Assembly: GCF_000332155.1 (NCBI RefSeq)
Contig: NZ_KB235898.1
Coordinates: 470,409-534,408 of the forward strand
Direction: 5' to 3'
DNA from: Kamptonema formosum PCC 6407
GTDB lineage: Bacteria > Cyanobacteriota > Cyanobacteriia > Cyanobacteriales > Microcoleaceae
Length of the DNA: 64,000 nt
Shown here: one piece after another, positions 9,315 to 19,170 of the stretch
Layout: every line of letters begins with the position of its first letter
Position numbering within the stretch: position 1 is the first letter of the stretch
The notes under the pieces: generated by a model
Told to the model about the DNA's origin: nothing
Seen by the model: the letters and a program-made list of their open reading frames with translations, nothing else
Database searches by the model: none
Translations under genes and position numbers: made by a program

Positions 9315-11042
9315 ATGAATGAGGTAGAAGTCCATAATTCGCTCTTATATTTCCTGCGATCGCACTCCGAGCCTCGCTGGCCGCATCATTTGACAATGGG
9401 ACGGCTAGTAGCGCGAGCATTGCGACTGGGGCGCAGCGCTCTGATCCAGACAGGCTTCTCCCCAAGCGATCGCTATCAGCGGTATCGAGTCAGCTATTTG
9501 ATGCCCCTGTTGATGTGGCCAAAACCTGCTGTTTTGGTAGCATCCGCATCCCTACAACAACACTTGTTGAAGGTGGAAATTCCCCGCTTACAACAATGGC
9601 TTCAAACCAAGAAGCCAATTCATACCTACCCCTGTCCTCCAGATTTTGAAGGGCTACTCTTGATAGAACCCAAATCTTGGCTAGAAGACCGTTTAAGAGC
9701 CGAGAAGCGATTGCCAAACGGTATCCCGACAGTGATTGACGGTGCTGACGACTTAGAAGCGTGGACTCGCGATCGCTTGACGGTTTGTCTGGAACCGGGA
9801 GACTGGAATCAATTAATGCAGCAATACCCTCATCAATCTGAACTGATTCGGGATACGCGGGTGCAGCTCACACGGGCCCTATTCCAACACCCAGTTAACC
9901 CTTACAAGTGCTGTTTGCTGGAAGTCGCAGAGCAAGATATCGTAAACCGTCTCTATCAGGAGATTTGGGGAGCAGAGGGGCAGGGGAGCGGGGGAGCAGG
10001 GGGGCAGGGGGGCAGAGGAGATGGGGGAGATGAGGGAGATGGGGGAGATGAGGGAGATGGGGGAGATGGGGGAGATGAGGGAGATGGGGGAGATGGGGGA
10101 GATGAGGAAGTTAAATCGAACCTATCCTCCCCATCCTCCCCATCCTCCCCATCTCCCCCGCTCCCCCGCTCCCCCGCTCCCCATCTCCCCCGCTCCCCCG
10201 CTCCCCATCCTTGGAGCAATTTCTGGCAGGGGTGGCAAAGTGATAATCAACTTAGATGGGCCGAAATTTCGCGATCGCAAGGCTCATTTTCTCTATATTG
10301 CACTCCCGTTGATGTTGCTGGGGCATTGAGCAAAATCTGGTTAAAGCAACCCGTAGTTTTAGTTGGCGGGGCCTTGGATTTAGACCCAAAGGCTCTGATT
10401 TATCGGCAAGCAGTAGGACTTCCAGACATTACCTGCGTCAAATTTTCACCCGATCGCCATAGCGAGCTAATTCAACTTTACGTTCCCGATCGGCTACCCA
10501 TGCCCAATACACCGCAATTTCAGGGTGCTGTGATTCAGGAAATCCGCACAATGCTGTGCATGAGCGCGTCGGTTCCGGGGTTAGCGGTATTGCTGATTGG
10601 AGATGTACCCCTTAAGGCTCAGGTGGGTGCGATTTTTGCTTCTGAGTTTGGTTCTAGGGTGCAGGTGGAAAAAACCGATTTGGATGAGAACGGGATTTTG
10701 GTAACAGGGTGGGAATTTTGGCGGGAACATCAGGGGAAATTGCCTGTTCCCTATATGCTGGCGATCGCAACTTTGCCTTTACCTTCCTTGGAAAATCCCC
10801 TAGTAGCGGCGCGAGTAGCTTACTACAAAGAACAGCGGAAAGATTGGTTTCGCCAATATCTATTACCAGAGGCTTTAAATGAGTTGCAGAGGGCGATCGC
10901 GCCTGTGCGGGAACGTCAGGGGGTGGTTGCTCTTTTTGATAGTCGCGTACTCCATCGTAGCTATGGCAATCAAGTTTTAGCTGCCCTGAGCCCCTTAGCT
11001 CGAATTGACTATTTAGATACTACTTGGCTAACTCAAGCTTAA
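9315..11042 (+). CDS. DinG/helicase_C_2-like cyanobacterial protein with expanded internal repeat
   Basis: A 575-residue protein. The N-terminal part (MNEVEVHNSLLYFL, WPHHLTMGRLVARALRLGRSALIQTG) resembles cyanobacterial proteins annotated as helicase C-terminal-domain proteins. The C-terminal half carries QVEKTDLDENGILVTGWEFW and LPEALNELQRAIAPVRERQG followed by VVALFDSRV, matching motifs V-VI of DinG/XPD-type helicases. No Walker A GKT is evident, so ATP hydrolysis is doubtful. Residues about 218-299 are a low-complexity Gly/Asp then Ser/Pro insertion encoded by a purine then pyrimidine tandem tract (9966-10212) and not part of the fold. The family role is unknown; a nucleic-acid function is inference. 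Confidence 0.7.
   Translation: MNEVEVHNSLLYFLRSHSEPRWPHHLTMGRLVARALRLGRSALIQTGFSPSDRYQRYRVSYLMPLLMWPKPAVLVASASLQQHLLKVEIPRLQQWLQTKKPIHTYPCPPDFEGLLLIEPKSWLEDRLRAEKRLPNGIPTVIDGADDLEAWTRDRLTVCLEPGDWNQLMQQYPHQSELIRDTRVQLTRALFQHPVNPYKCCLLEVAEQDIVNRLYQEIWGAEGQGSGGAGGQGGRGDGGDEGDGGDEGDGGDGGDEGDGGDGGDEEVKSNLSSPSSPSSPSPPLPRSPAPHLPRSPAPHPWSNFWQGWQSDNQLRWAEISRSQGSFSLYCTPVDVAGALSKIWLKQPVVLVGGALDLDPKALIYRQAVGLPDITCVKFSPDRHSELIQLYVPDRLPMPNTPQFQGAVIQEIRTMLCMSASVPGLAVLLIGDVPLKAQVGAIFASEFGSRVQVEKTDLDENGILVTGWEFWREHQGKLPVPYMLAIATLPLPSLENPLVAARVAYYKEQRKDWFRQYLLPEALNELQRAIAPVRERQGVVALFDSRVLHRSYGNQVLAALSPLARIDYLDTTWLTQA
9966..10212. repeat. Purine/pyrimidine tandem array inside a coding sequence
   Basis: Bases 9966-10105 are tandem GGGGGAGAT(GAG) and GGGGAGC units; 10126-10212 are tandem CCCCATC and CCCGCTC units. 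The two halves are roughly complementary and can pair as a long imperfect hairpin. The whole tract stays in frame. The same words make up intergenic arrays at 26383-26430 and 44038-44235. Confidence 0.9.
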
Positions 11043-11128
11043 GAAGACTTTTGATTTTCTTAACTAAAACGAGATGTAGATTAATAGTTTAAATTATAAA
11101 CACTCCCCGATAGCTCAGAAAACTGACC

Positions 11129-14100
11129 ATGAATAGAGCTTCGCGCACCATCTTAATTGTCGATGAGTCTTCTGGAGATCGAGAACTCTATAGGCGCTAT
11201 CTACTGCGCGATCGCGAGTATGACTACACCATCCTGGAAGCAGGGATGGGGCAACAAGGGTTAGACCTCTGGCAGCAACAACAACTAGATGCTGTTTTGC
11301 TTAATTATCGCTTGCCCGACTTGGATGGAATTGACTTTCTAAGTAAGCTACAACCATCCAAACAAGGGTTAGGTCTGCCTGTAATTGTGATGACTAGACA
11401 AGGGAATGAAGCGATCGCCATTCAAGCAATGAAAGCAGGCGCACAAGATTATCTGATTAAGGAGCAAATGACTGAGGAAGGGTTACATCTGGCAGTCAAT
11501 AGAGCAATTGAAGCAGTACAGCTACGTACCCAACTGCAACAGCGGATCGATCGAGAACACCTAGTCGCACAGATTACCCAGCAAATTTCCCAATCGCTCG
11601 ATTTAGACCAAATTCTGCAAACAACGGTGACAGAAGTGCGAGAATTTCTGCACGCCGATCGCGTCCTAGTTTTGCGATTGGAACCAGATGGCAACGGGAA
11701 GGTAATTGCAGAATCGGTGAGGGAACAATGGCGATCGCTACTCTCCTCCACTATTTACGATCCCTGCCTTGCTGAAAACTACGTTAGACAAAATCAAACG
11801 GAACCTATAAACTACGATTCTGCTTTTGTCAAAAATCATGTCAAACGCTATCGTCAAGGTGATGTAACAGCAATATCTGATATTCAGGATGGCAGTATTG
11901 AACCCTGCCACTTTGAATTATTGGCTCAGTTTCAAGTCAAGGCTAATCTGGTTGTGCCGATCCTGCACGACGAGCAGTTTTGGGGATTGCTGATTGCTCA
12001 TCACTGTCTCGCCCCGCGATCGTGGCAGCCTTTAGAGATTGAATTGCTTAAAGAATTGACAATCCAGGTGGGTATCGCCCTACGGCAGGCAGAACTTTAT
12101 CAGCAAGCAAAGCATGAATTAGCGGAACGCCAGCAGGTAGAAGCAGCACTACGGGAGAGCGAAGAACGCCTACAACTGGCACTGAAAGCCTCTCGCATGG
12201 GAACGTGGAACTGGAATCTCCAGACGGGAAAAATTACCTGGTCAGATAATCTCGAAGCCTTATTTGGACTGGAACCAGGAGAGTTTGACGGCTCCTTCGA
12301 GATGTTTGTGGCTCGGCTGCATCCCGACGATCGCGATCGCGTGGTAGGAGCAGTAGATCGGGCGATCTCGACTGGGGAAAACTATGATATTGAATTTCGG
12401 ATAGTCTACCCCAACGGCACTATGCGGTGGACAATGAGCCAGGGCAAGGTGCTTTATGACCAAAATGGGCAGCCGATGGAGATGACTGGCATCGATCTCG
12501 ATATCACAGAGCGCAAACGATCGGCCGCAGCTTTGTATGCCAGTGAGGATCGCTTCCGTCAGTTGGCCGAGAATATTAATGCGGTGTTCTGGATCAAAGA
12601 GATACCCGAAAACCAAGTTTCTTATGTTAGTCCTGCCTATCAACACCTGTGGGGATTGAATCCACAAGAATTATATAAAGATCAACAGGTATGGGTCGAT
12701 CGTATTTATCCAGAAGATCGTGAAGAGGTTAACAGAGCATTTCAAGAAAAAGCAGCCGCAGGAAAATTTGATGAAGAATACCGCATTGTCTTAGCAGATG
12801 GCAATATTCGCTGGGTTCGCGATCGCTGCTTTCCGCTGCACGATGAGACAGGAGAAATTTATCGGTTTACAGGCATTGCCGAAGATATCACCGATCGCAA
12901 ACATTCTGAACAAGCTCTGCGAGAAAGTGAAGAACGCTTCCGCACGTCGGTTGACAATATGCTGGACTGCTTTGGAATCTACAGTGCTATGCGGAACGAG
13001 CAGGGTCAGATTGTCGATTTTCGGATTGAATATGTCAATAATGCTGCCTTTCTAAATAATCAAATGACTGGTGAGGAACAGATTGGGCGCGGGTTGTGTG
13101 AGTTACTGCCCAACCATCGCGAGAGTGGCTTGTTTGATGAGTATTGTCAGGTGGTAGAAACGGGGCAGTCGCTCGTCAAAGACAGCCTGGTTTATGAGGA
13201 TGAATACGGACAACAACGCTTAGTTCGAGCGTTTGATATCCGCATTGCCAAACTAGGCGATGGCTTTGTTGCCACTTGGCGAGATATCACCGATCGCAAA
13301 CAAACCGAAGTAGAACTTCAGGAAGGACGGACACAACTGCAACAGCAATTAGCTGAAATTGAAGCCATTTATCAAAACGCTCCCATTGGTTTAGCTATCT
13401 TAGATACCGATCTGCGGTTTGTCCGAATTAATCAGCGACTAGCGGAGATTAATGGTTATTCCGTTGAAGCTCATCTTGGTTGCACAATTCGTGAGTTGCT
13501 GCCGGATCTTGCTGATGCTGCTGAGGGAATCCTGCGTCCTATTCTAGAAACCGGAGAACCCCTGCTCAATGTGGAAATCCGGGGGGAAACTCCAGCGCGG
13601 CCCGGTGTGCCCCGCATCTGGTTAGAACACTTTTTGCCCCTCAAGCATAACGATCGCATCATTGGCATCAGCACAGTATGCGAAGAGATTACTGAGCGAA
13701 TACAGACAGAACTCCTCTTACGGGAAAGCGAAGAGCGCTATCGTACCTTATTTGAGTCGATGAATGAAGGCTTTTGCGTCATCGAAATGCTGTTTGACGA
13801 ACGCGACAGGCCCATTGATTACCACTTGCTAGAAATTAATCCGGTATTTGAGCAACAAACGGGACTCAAACAAGCGCAGGGTAAAACGGTGCGTCAGATC
13901 GTTCCGAATCTGGAAAATCATTGGTTTGAGATTTACGGCGACATCGCACTCACAGGGAAACCTGCCCGCTTTGAAAATGGCTCCCAAGCAATGAACCGAT
14001 GGTTTGAGGTTTCCGCCTTCCGGGTTGGGAAGCCAGAAAGCCGTAGAGTTGCCATCCTGTTCAAAGATATTAGCGATCGCAAACAGGTGGAGGCAGCATT

Positions 14101-15643
14101 ACGCCAAAGCGAGGAACGCTATCGGTGTTTGGCAGAATTAATTCCACAATTGGTCTGGACAGCTAACGCCGAAGGAGCGTTACTGGATGTTAATCAACGC
14201 TGGTCTAACTTCACGGGGTTAACGCTGGAACAAGTTCACATAAATGGATGGGAACAGGTTGTCCATTCGGAAGATTTACCCGCTTTGTTTCAAGCTTGGA
14301 CGGAGGCGGTACAACAGGGCAGTTCCTATCAAGCTGAAGGTCGGATGCGGCGAGCAGATGGCGTGTATCGCTGGCACCTACACCAAGCAATTGGGCAAAA
14401 GAATGAGCAAGGTCAAATTGTTAAATGGTTTGGTACTGCCACTGATATCGAAGCGCAAAAACAATTAGAAGTAGAGCGCGATCGCCTATTGCAGTTAGAG
14501 CAAACCGCACGGGAAGCCGCAGAACGCGCTAACCGCATCAAAGATGAGTTTTTAGCAATTTTGTCTCACGAGCTGCGATCGCCCCTCAATCCCATTCTGG
14601 GCTGGACAAAACTGCTACAAACTCGCAAATTCAATGAAATCAAAACTGCTGAAGCCTTAGCTACTATTGAACGCAATGCTAAATTACAGTGCCAACTGAT
14701 TGATGACTTGCTGGATGTTGCTAAAATTCTGCGCGGTAAACTCAGTATAGATACTACTCCAGTCAATCTGGTATTTGTCATTGAATCTGCGATCGATACA
14801 GTCAGAACAGCAGCAGTTTCCAAATCAATTCTGTTACATCCGGTACTGCCAAATATTGGGCAAGTTGCTGGGGATTCTACCCGCCTTCAGCAAATAGTTT
14901 GGAACTTACTGTCTAACGCCATCAAATTTACCCCCAACGGAGGACGGGTAGACATCCGAATAGAGCGAGTTAAAGATAGCGCCCATATTATTGTGAGCGA
15001 CACGGGCAAAGGCATTAACCCTGCTTTTCTCCCATATATTTTTGAGTCGTTTCGCCAGGAAGATGTTTCAATTACTCGCAAGTATGGGGGATTGGGGTTG
15101 GGATTAGCGATCGTCCGAAATTTGGTTGAGGCCCATGGAGGAACTATCTCTGCCGATAGTCCGGGTGAAGGATTGGGAGCTACGTTTACTGTCAGATTGC
15201 CATTGTTAAATCTTGCACCAGAATCGAATCAGACCAACAAATTATTCGAGCAAGAACCTGACTTGACTGGAATTCGAGTCTTGACTGTTGACGATGACCT
15301 GGATGCCCGTGAGTTACTGACGGTAATCCTCAGAGAATACGGATCGCAGGTGATGAGCGTTTCATCTGCTGCGGAAGTTTTTACGGCTTTGGAATCCTTT
15401 CAACCCGATATTTTAATCAGTGATATCGGTATGCCAGAAATTGATGGGTACACACTCCTGCAACTGGTGCGAACTCTATCTCCTGAAAAAGGTGGGCAGA
15501 TTCCCGCGATCGCGCTGACTGCCTATGCTGGAGAGGTAGACCAACAGCGTGCTTTAACCGTTGGATTTCAACGGCATATTACAAAACCCCTTGAGCCAAA
15601 CCAATTAGCTCAAGCTGTGGTAACGCTTATGAGGGCTAATTAA
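11129..15643 (+). CDS. Hybrid sensor histidine kinase: REC-GAF-six PAS-HisKA-HATPase-REC
   Basis: A 1504-residue soluble multi-sensor kinase. Approximate domains: receiver 8-122; GAF 150-325; PAS domains at about 345-470, 470-592, 593-725, 740-860, 862-987 and 990-1115, most ending in DITxRK; HisKA with H1147 in FLAILSHELRSPLN; HATPase_c with NLLSNAIKFTP and DTGKGI; C-terminal receiver with acceptor D1432 in ISDIGMPEIDG. In the N-terminal receiver the acceptor position is Asn (N59, LLNYRLPDLDG), so that domain probably cannot be phosphorylated. There is no membrane segment. The GAF domain lacks an obvious bilin Cys motif. The signal and output are unknown; no response regulator gene is adjacent. 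Confidence 0.92.
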   Translation: MNRASRTILIVDESSGDRELYRRYLLRDREYDYTILEAGMGQQGLDLWQQQQLDAVLLNYRLPDLDGIDFLSKLQPSKQGLGLPVIVMTRQGNEAIAIQAMKAGAQDYLIKEQMTEEGLHLAVNRAIEAVQLRTQLQQRIDREHLVAQITQQISQSLDLDQILQTTVTEVREFLHADRVLVLRLEPDGNGKVIAESVREQWRSLLSSTIYDPCLAENYVRQNQTEPINYDSAFVKNHVKRYRQGDVTAISDIQDGSIEPCHFELLAQFQVKANLVVPILHDEQFWGLLIAHHCLAPRSWQPLEIELLKELTIQVGIALRQAELYQQAKHELAERQQVEAALRESEERLQLALKASRMGTWNWNLQTGKITWSDNLEALFGLEPGEFDGSFEMFVARLHPDDRDRVVGAVDRAISTGENYDIEFRIVYPNGTMRWTMSQGKVLYDQNGQPMEMTGIDLDITERKRSAAALYASEDRFRQLAENINAVFWIKEIPENQVSYVSPAYQHLWGLNPQELYKDQQVWVDRIYPEDREEVNRAFQEKAAAGKFDEEYRIVLADGNIRWVRDRCFPLHDETGEIYRFTGIAEDITDRKHSEQALRESEERFRTSVDNMLDCFGIYSAMRNEQGQIVDFRIEYVNNAAFLNNQMTGEEQIGRGLCELLPNHRESGLFDEYCQVVETGQSLVKDSLVYEDEYGQQRLVRAFDIRIAKLGDGFVATWRDITDRKQTEVELQEGRTQLQQQLAEIEAIYQNAPIGLAILDTDLRFVRINQRLAEINGYSVEAHLGCTIRELLPDLADAAEGILRPILETGEPLLNVEIRGETPARPGVPRIWLEHFLPLKHNDRIIGISTVCEEITERIQTELLLRESEERYRTLFESMNEGFCVIEMLFDERDRPIDYHLLEINPVFEQQTGLKQAQGKTVRQIVPNLENHWFEIYGDIALTGKPARFENGSQAMNRWFEVSAFRVGKPESRRVAILFKDISDRKQVEAALRQSEERYRCLAELIPQLVWTANAEGALLDVNQRWSNFTGLTLEQVHINGWEQVVHSEDLPALFQAWTEAVQQGSSYQAEGRMRRADGVYRWHLHQAIGQKNEQGQIVKWFGTATDIEAQKQLEVERDRLLQLEQTAREAAERANRIKDEFLAILSHELRSPLNPILGWTKLLQTRKFNEIKTAEALATIERNAKLQCQLIDDLLDVAKILRGKLSIDTTPVNLVFVIESAIDTVRTAAVSKSILLHPVLPNIGQVAGDSTRLQQIVWNLLSNAIKFTPNGGRVDIRIERVKDSAHIIVSDTGKGINPAFLPYIFESFRQEDVSITRKYGGLGLGLAIVRNLVEAHGGTISADSPGEGLGATFTVRLPLLNLAPESNQTNKLFEQEPDLTGIRVLTVDDDLDARELLTVILREYGSQVMSVSSAAEVFTALESFQPDILISDIGMPEIDGYTLLQLVRTLSPEKGGQIPAIALTAYAGEVDQQRALTVGFQRHITKPLEPNQLAQAVVTLMRAN

Positions 15644-15709
15644 TTTCTCTTTTCCCCCTTCCCATATAATGTAATTTCAGTTGAAATCTAAAATTACCCT
15701 ACAAAGATT

Positions 15710-15922
15710 ATGGGCGAATCCAAACGTCGTAAAGAAGCTCTCAAAGACGAATACGGCAAAGAACAACCAATTCTTTCCTGGCTACCAATCACAAAAAGCC
15801 AAAGTGAAAGTTTTATCAAGTGGACGACTAGAGGAACCTGGCTCGGCATTGGCCTGTTGATTGCCTGGTGGCTGGCAGTGCGATTAGTGGGCCCATCTTT
15901 CGGCTGGTGGGAAGTCAACTGA
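15710..15922 (+). CDS. DUF2839 family small membrane protein
   Basis: A 70-residue protein with a charged N-terminus (MGESKRRKEALKDEYG), the conserved PILSWLPITKSQ segment and one transmembrane helix (about residues 42-62) ending GPSFGWWEVN. This is the cyanobacterial DUF2839 family, of unknown function. It follows the histidine kinase by 66 bases on the same strand. Confidence 0.85.
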   Translation: MGESKRRKEALKDEYGKEQPILSWLPITKSQSESFIKWTTRGTWLGIGLLIAWWLAVRLVGPSFGWWEVN

Positions 15923-16270
15923 CAAACCTCTCTCTCTCCTCCTTCTGGCTTACTCTGCGACAGTTCAAAGAGATTTATAGCCGCTATTAGATATTTGTAT
16001 CTCTAGGATTTCCCCGGCCCTGTCAACCTCGCTCAGGAACAAGATATTTGTCTCTTTAGTCCCTGAAGCTAAAGGGATTCAGTAAATGTTGCTGTTGATA
16101 CTTTGCTGAGATTGTTAGTCAGTTAACCTAAGACAACCAAGCTGAAGGAGTTATTACCCAGATGATTTATTCAGCATAGTGAAGTTATAGTAAGCATACA
16201 CCTAAACCCAATTCTTAAGAAAAAATAAAATTGGGTATTAAAATTAAGGTGTGGTGATAGGAGGACAACT
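15923..16270. other. Intergenic region
   Basis: No gene was recognised. Bases 16256-16264 hold the AGGAGG ribosome-binding site for the GTG-started gene that follows. A short TAGTCCCTGAAGCTAAAGGGA stretch near 16060 can form a weak hairpin. Nothing else can be supported. Confidence 0.5.
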
Positions 16271-16615
16271 GTGTTTCTGAGACTTGCAGAGCAACACCGC
16301 AAATTCGTTCAAGACTTGGTGATGAACCTTCAAGCCTTGGCGATCGTGCTGGAGAAGCGAGGGTATTTGGCATCCTGCTACACTTGTGGGGGTCAAATGA
16401 ACAGCGCCTCGTTTATGGTCAGCTTGGCGGACAATCACCTAATTCGGTTTTTAGTATCGGATTATGGGATTACTTGGACAGAGATGCGGGATGACCGCGA
16501 ATTAATGAAGCTGGAGGGTGCTGAAGCCATCAGCCAGCTACAGGAACTAGCAAACCTGGTGAAGTACCAAATCCAACCCTCAGAAGCTGTCCCAAAGGCG
16601 GCCCAGCGAGTTTAG
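16271..16615 (+). CDS. DUF1815 family protein
   Basis: A 114-residue protein of the cyanobacterial DUF1815 family, recognised by FVQDLVMNLQALAIVLE, YLASCYTCGG and FLVSDYGITWTEM. The start codon is GTG at 16271, supported by a strong AGGAGG seven bases upstream; no in-frame ATG lies near. Two Cys (CYTC) could bind metal, which is only a possibility. Function unknown. Confidence 0.85.
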   Translation: MFLRLAEQHRKFVQDLVMNLQALAIVLEKRGYLASCYTCGGQMNSASFMVSLADNHLIRFLVSDYGITWTEMRDDRELMKLEGAEAISQLQELANLVKYQIQPSEAVPKAAQRV

Positions 16616-16797
16616 CCAGTGGGAGGTCAAGGGGTTGGAAGTTTTGCACAGGAGTAGCATTCCCGATCGCAGTAGGATTGGAAGCCCAAAATGTTAGTCT
16701 AGAGATGGACGATAAAGACATTAAACATTGGGTAGCCCAGCCTGCTGCGATCGCTGTGAGTGTCTGGGCTGCCTAGTATTGGATTAACTTGCAGGCT

Positions 16798-17691
16798 ATG
16801 ACGCTTTTACAGTCTAATTGGGAACATTTTTTTGTTGAAACGAATAACATCCGCTTGCACTGCGTTACCCAAGGCCAGGGGGAGCTAGTTTTACTCCTTC
16901 ACGGGTTTCCAGAGTTCTGGTATTCTTGGCGCTATCAAATTCCGGCCTTAGCCCGTCATTTCAAAGTTGTAGTACCAGATTTACGGGGCTACAACGATTC
17001 TGACAAACCTGAGAGCGGCTATGATTTAGATACTCTGTGCGCTGATATTCGGGGTTTAATTGACCGTTTGGGGTATGTAAGAGCTCACGTAGTCGGTCAC
17101 GATTGGGGAGGAACGATCGCCTGGCACTTAGCTCAAAAGTTTCCCCACTATCTCAATCGCTTAGCAATTTTAAACGCGCCACACCCTCAGCGTTTTGTCC
17201 AAGAAATTGCCAGCAACCTAGATCAATTCCGCCGTAGTTGGTATGTTTTTGCTTTCCAGGTTCCCGGTATCCCAGAGTGGATCATCCAGCAAAACTTAAA
17301 AGATTTTGTCAAAGCTGCCCTGCAAGGTCAAGCAATTCGTAAAGGTGCTTTTAGCGCTGAAGAAACTAAGATTTATCAGGCCGCTTTAGAAAAGCCTGGA
17401 GTTTTGGGGGCTGCCCTCAATTATTATCGGCAATTATTTAATCATTTGGCCTGGAATTGGGGTCAGAAGCCTGAGCTAGTAACTGCGCCAACTTTGGTAC
17501 TGTGGGGCGAAGATGACGCTTTTTTGAGTAAAAAGCTCACGGAAGGATTAGACCGGTTGATTGCGGCTCCCTTTCAGCTAAAATTAGTTCCCCACTGCGG
17601 GCACTGGATTCAACAGGAAGCACCCCAAACTGTAAATCGGGAATTACTTAATTTTCTGCGGGATGCCCCTGTGTCTTTGGCGACGACTTAG
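16798..17691 (+). CDS. Alpha/beta hydrolase, epoxide hydrolase/haloalkane dehalogenase type
   Basis: A protein of about 297 residues from the ATG at 16798; a TTG at 16789 would add three residues. Numbered from the TTG, it has the oxyanion motif HGFPE (38-42), the nucleophile elbow VVGHDWGG with Asp105, the acid region LWGEDDAFL and catalytic His272 in PHCGHW. An Asp nucleophile, rather than Ser, places it with epoxide hydrolases and dehalogenases, which act through an alkyl-enzyme ester. The cap domain (about 135-215) contains conserved Tyr residues. The substrate is unknown. It converges on recA across a strong terminator. Confidence 0.88.
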   Translation: MTLLQSNWEHFFVETNNIRLHCVTQGQGELVLLLHGFPEFWYSWRYQIPALARHFKVVVPDLRGYNDSDKPESGYDLDTLCADIRGLIDRLGYVRAHVVGHDWGGTIAWHLAQKFPHYLNRLAILNAPHPQRFVQEIASNLDQFRRSWYVFAFQVPGIPEWIIQQNLKDFVKAALQGQAIRKGAFSAEETKIYQAALEKPGVLGAALNYYRQLFNHLAWNWGQKPELVTAPTLVLWGEDDAFLSKKLTEGLDRLIAAPFQLKLVPHCGHWIQQEAPQTVNRELLNFLRDAPVSLATT

Positions 17692-17718
17692 ATTATCCTG
17701 CGATCGGTATAGCTAGGG

Positions 17719-17762
17719 TGGGCGTTGACACAATTTATCTTGTTATCTTGTGTCAACGCCCA
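17719..17762. terminator. Bidirectional terminator between hydrolase gene and recA
   Basis: A perfect 15-bp stem (TGGGCGTTGACACAA, 17719-17733, pairing with 17748-17762) closes a 14-base loop between two convergent genes. T-runs are weak on both sides, so efficiency is uncertain. Confidence 0.7.
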
Positions 17763-17781
17763 ATATCCGCCCAGCTACAAT

Positions 17782-18861
17782 TTAAACTTCTTCTACATCT
17801 TCTGCCTCTTCACTATCTTCTGCATCAATAGGAGCAACGGAGTTAGCCGAAACAACGGCTCCGCTGGCTAGTTTTTGGCGCACTAACTGCTCAATTTGAG
17901 TTTTAAACTCAGGATTTTCGTCAGTATATTTAATCGTCGTTTCCCGACCTTGACCGATGTTGTCGCCATTGTAACTGTACCAAGAACCTTTTTTGGTAAT
18001 GATTCCAGTTTCTTCTGCCAAGTCAACTAGACAGCCTGTAGTCGAAATACCTTTGCCAAATACGATGTCAAATTCAGCAATACGGAAGGGAGGAGCAACT
18101 TTATTTTTGGCGACTTTGACTTTAACGCGGTTGCCATACTCTTCTGTGCCTTTCTTGAGGCTTTGAATGCGACGGATATCAAGTCGCACGCTGGCATAGA
18201 ATTTGAGAGCGTTACCGCCCGTTGTGGTTTCTGGGTTGCCGTAGGTGACACCGATTTTCTGCCGTAACTGGTTGAGGAAAATGACAGTACAGCCAGATTT
18301 ACCAATATTACCAGTGATTTTGCGGAGCGCTTGGCTCATTAGCCGAGCTTGCAAACCCATGTGAGAGTCGCCCATGTCGCCTTCGATTTCAGCGCGAGGT
18401 ACGAGGGCGGCTACGGAGTCAACGACAACTATATCAACGGCGACGGAACGGACGAGTTGATCGACAATTTCCAGGGCCATCTCCCCAGTGTCGGGTTGGG
18501 AAACTAGGAGATTGACAATATCAACGCCGAGGACTGAGGCGTAACTGGGGTCGAGGGCGTGTTCGGCATCAACGAAGGCGGCGATACCTCCTGATTTTTG
18601 CACTTCTGCGATCGCGTGTAGCGCTAGCGTGGTTTTACCTGAACTTTCTGGGCCATAGATTTCAATGACTCGACCTTTAGGCAATCCGCCGCCCAAGGCG
18701 ATGTCTAGTGTCAAGGCCCCACTGGGAATAGTCTCTACCCTCATCCGGGTAGCATCTCCCAGGCGGACGATCGCTCCTTTGCCAAAGCTGCGCTCGATTT
18801 GATTGAGCACTAGGTTCAGGGCTTTTTGCTTTTCGGGGTTATCACCAATTTTTATAGCCAT
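17782..18861 (-). CDS. recA: Recombinase A
   Basis: A 359-residue RecA. It forms filaments on single-stranded DNA, drives strand exchange and promotes LexA-type autocleavage. Visible motifs are Walker [10 protein letters not shown] (about residues 70-78), [11 protein letters not shown], the L1/L2 region with [11 protein letters not shown] and [11 protein letters not shown], and an acidic C-terminal tail ([14 protein letters not shown]). The length is normal. No convincing cyanobacterial LexA box was seen by eye upstream. It is convergent with the hydrolase gene. Confidence 0.98.
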   Translation of the reverse strand: MAIKIGDNPEKQKALNLVLNQIERSFGKGAIVRLGDATRMRVETIPSGALTLDIALGGGLPKGRVIEIYGPESSGKTTLALHAIAEVQKSGGIAAFVDAEHALDPSYASVLGVDIVNLLVSQPDTGEMALEIVDQLVRSVAVDIVVVDSVAALVPRAEIEGDMGDSHMGLQARLMSQALRKITGNIGKSGCTVIFLNQLRQKIGVTYGNPETTTGGNALKFYASVRLDIRRIQSLKKGTEEYGNRVKVKVAKNKVAPPFRIAEFDIVFGKGISTTGCLVDLAEETGIITKKGSWYSYNGDNIGQGRETTIKYTDENPEFKTQIEQLVRQKLASGAVVSANSVAPIDAEDSEEAEDVEEV

Positions 18862-19170
18862 TTGCTTTCTAACTTACAGTAGAGGGCGGTGGTGCAGAGA
18901 GGGCAGAGTTACTACCATGACAAATGGTATGGTAGCAGTTATTTTAGTCTGTCGGGGGGGGCTAATATCTATATTCAAGAATGTTCTCGATATCGGCTGG
19001 TTTTGCCTGCTGTGTTTATGGCTTGGCGGCTAGTGAAACACTGATTTTCCCTTCAGACTCTTTAAAGTTTTATATCATACTTTGATTTTTTTGTCAACTT
19101 CTACTTCTCAGGGGATACATGAACCCCTAGATAGGCTATTAAGGTGAGTGATGCCTAAGTCCTGTGCTTG
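18862..19170. other. Intergenic region upstream of recA
   Basis: No gene is seen. It must hold the recA promoter on the minus strand. A partial dyad (TACCATGACAAATGGTATGGTA, near 18913-18934) lies about 50 bases upstream of recA and could be an operator; there is no independent support for this. Confidence 0.4.

Noticed and set aside
9490-9717. Open frame antisense to the DinG-like gene
   Set aside because: Shadow of the conserved plus-strand protein; no features of its own.
16705-16776. 23-codon frame MDDKDIKHWVAQPAA...
   Set aside because: It covers an imperfect hairpin (AGCCCAG/CTGGGCT) and ends at once; more likely a structured spacer than a gene, with no known small protein match.
18913-18934. 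LexA operator upstream of recA
   Set aside because: The dyad TACCAT...ATGGTA does not match the cyanobacterial LexA consensus I know; kept only as an unexplained dyad.
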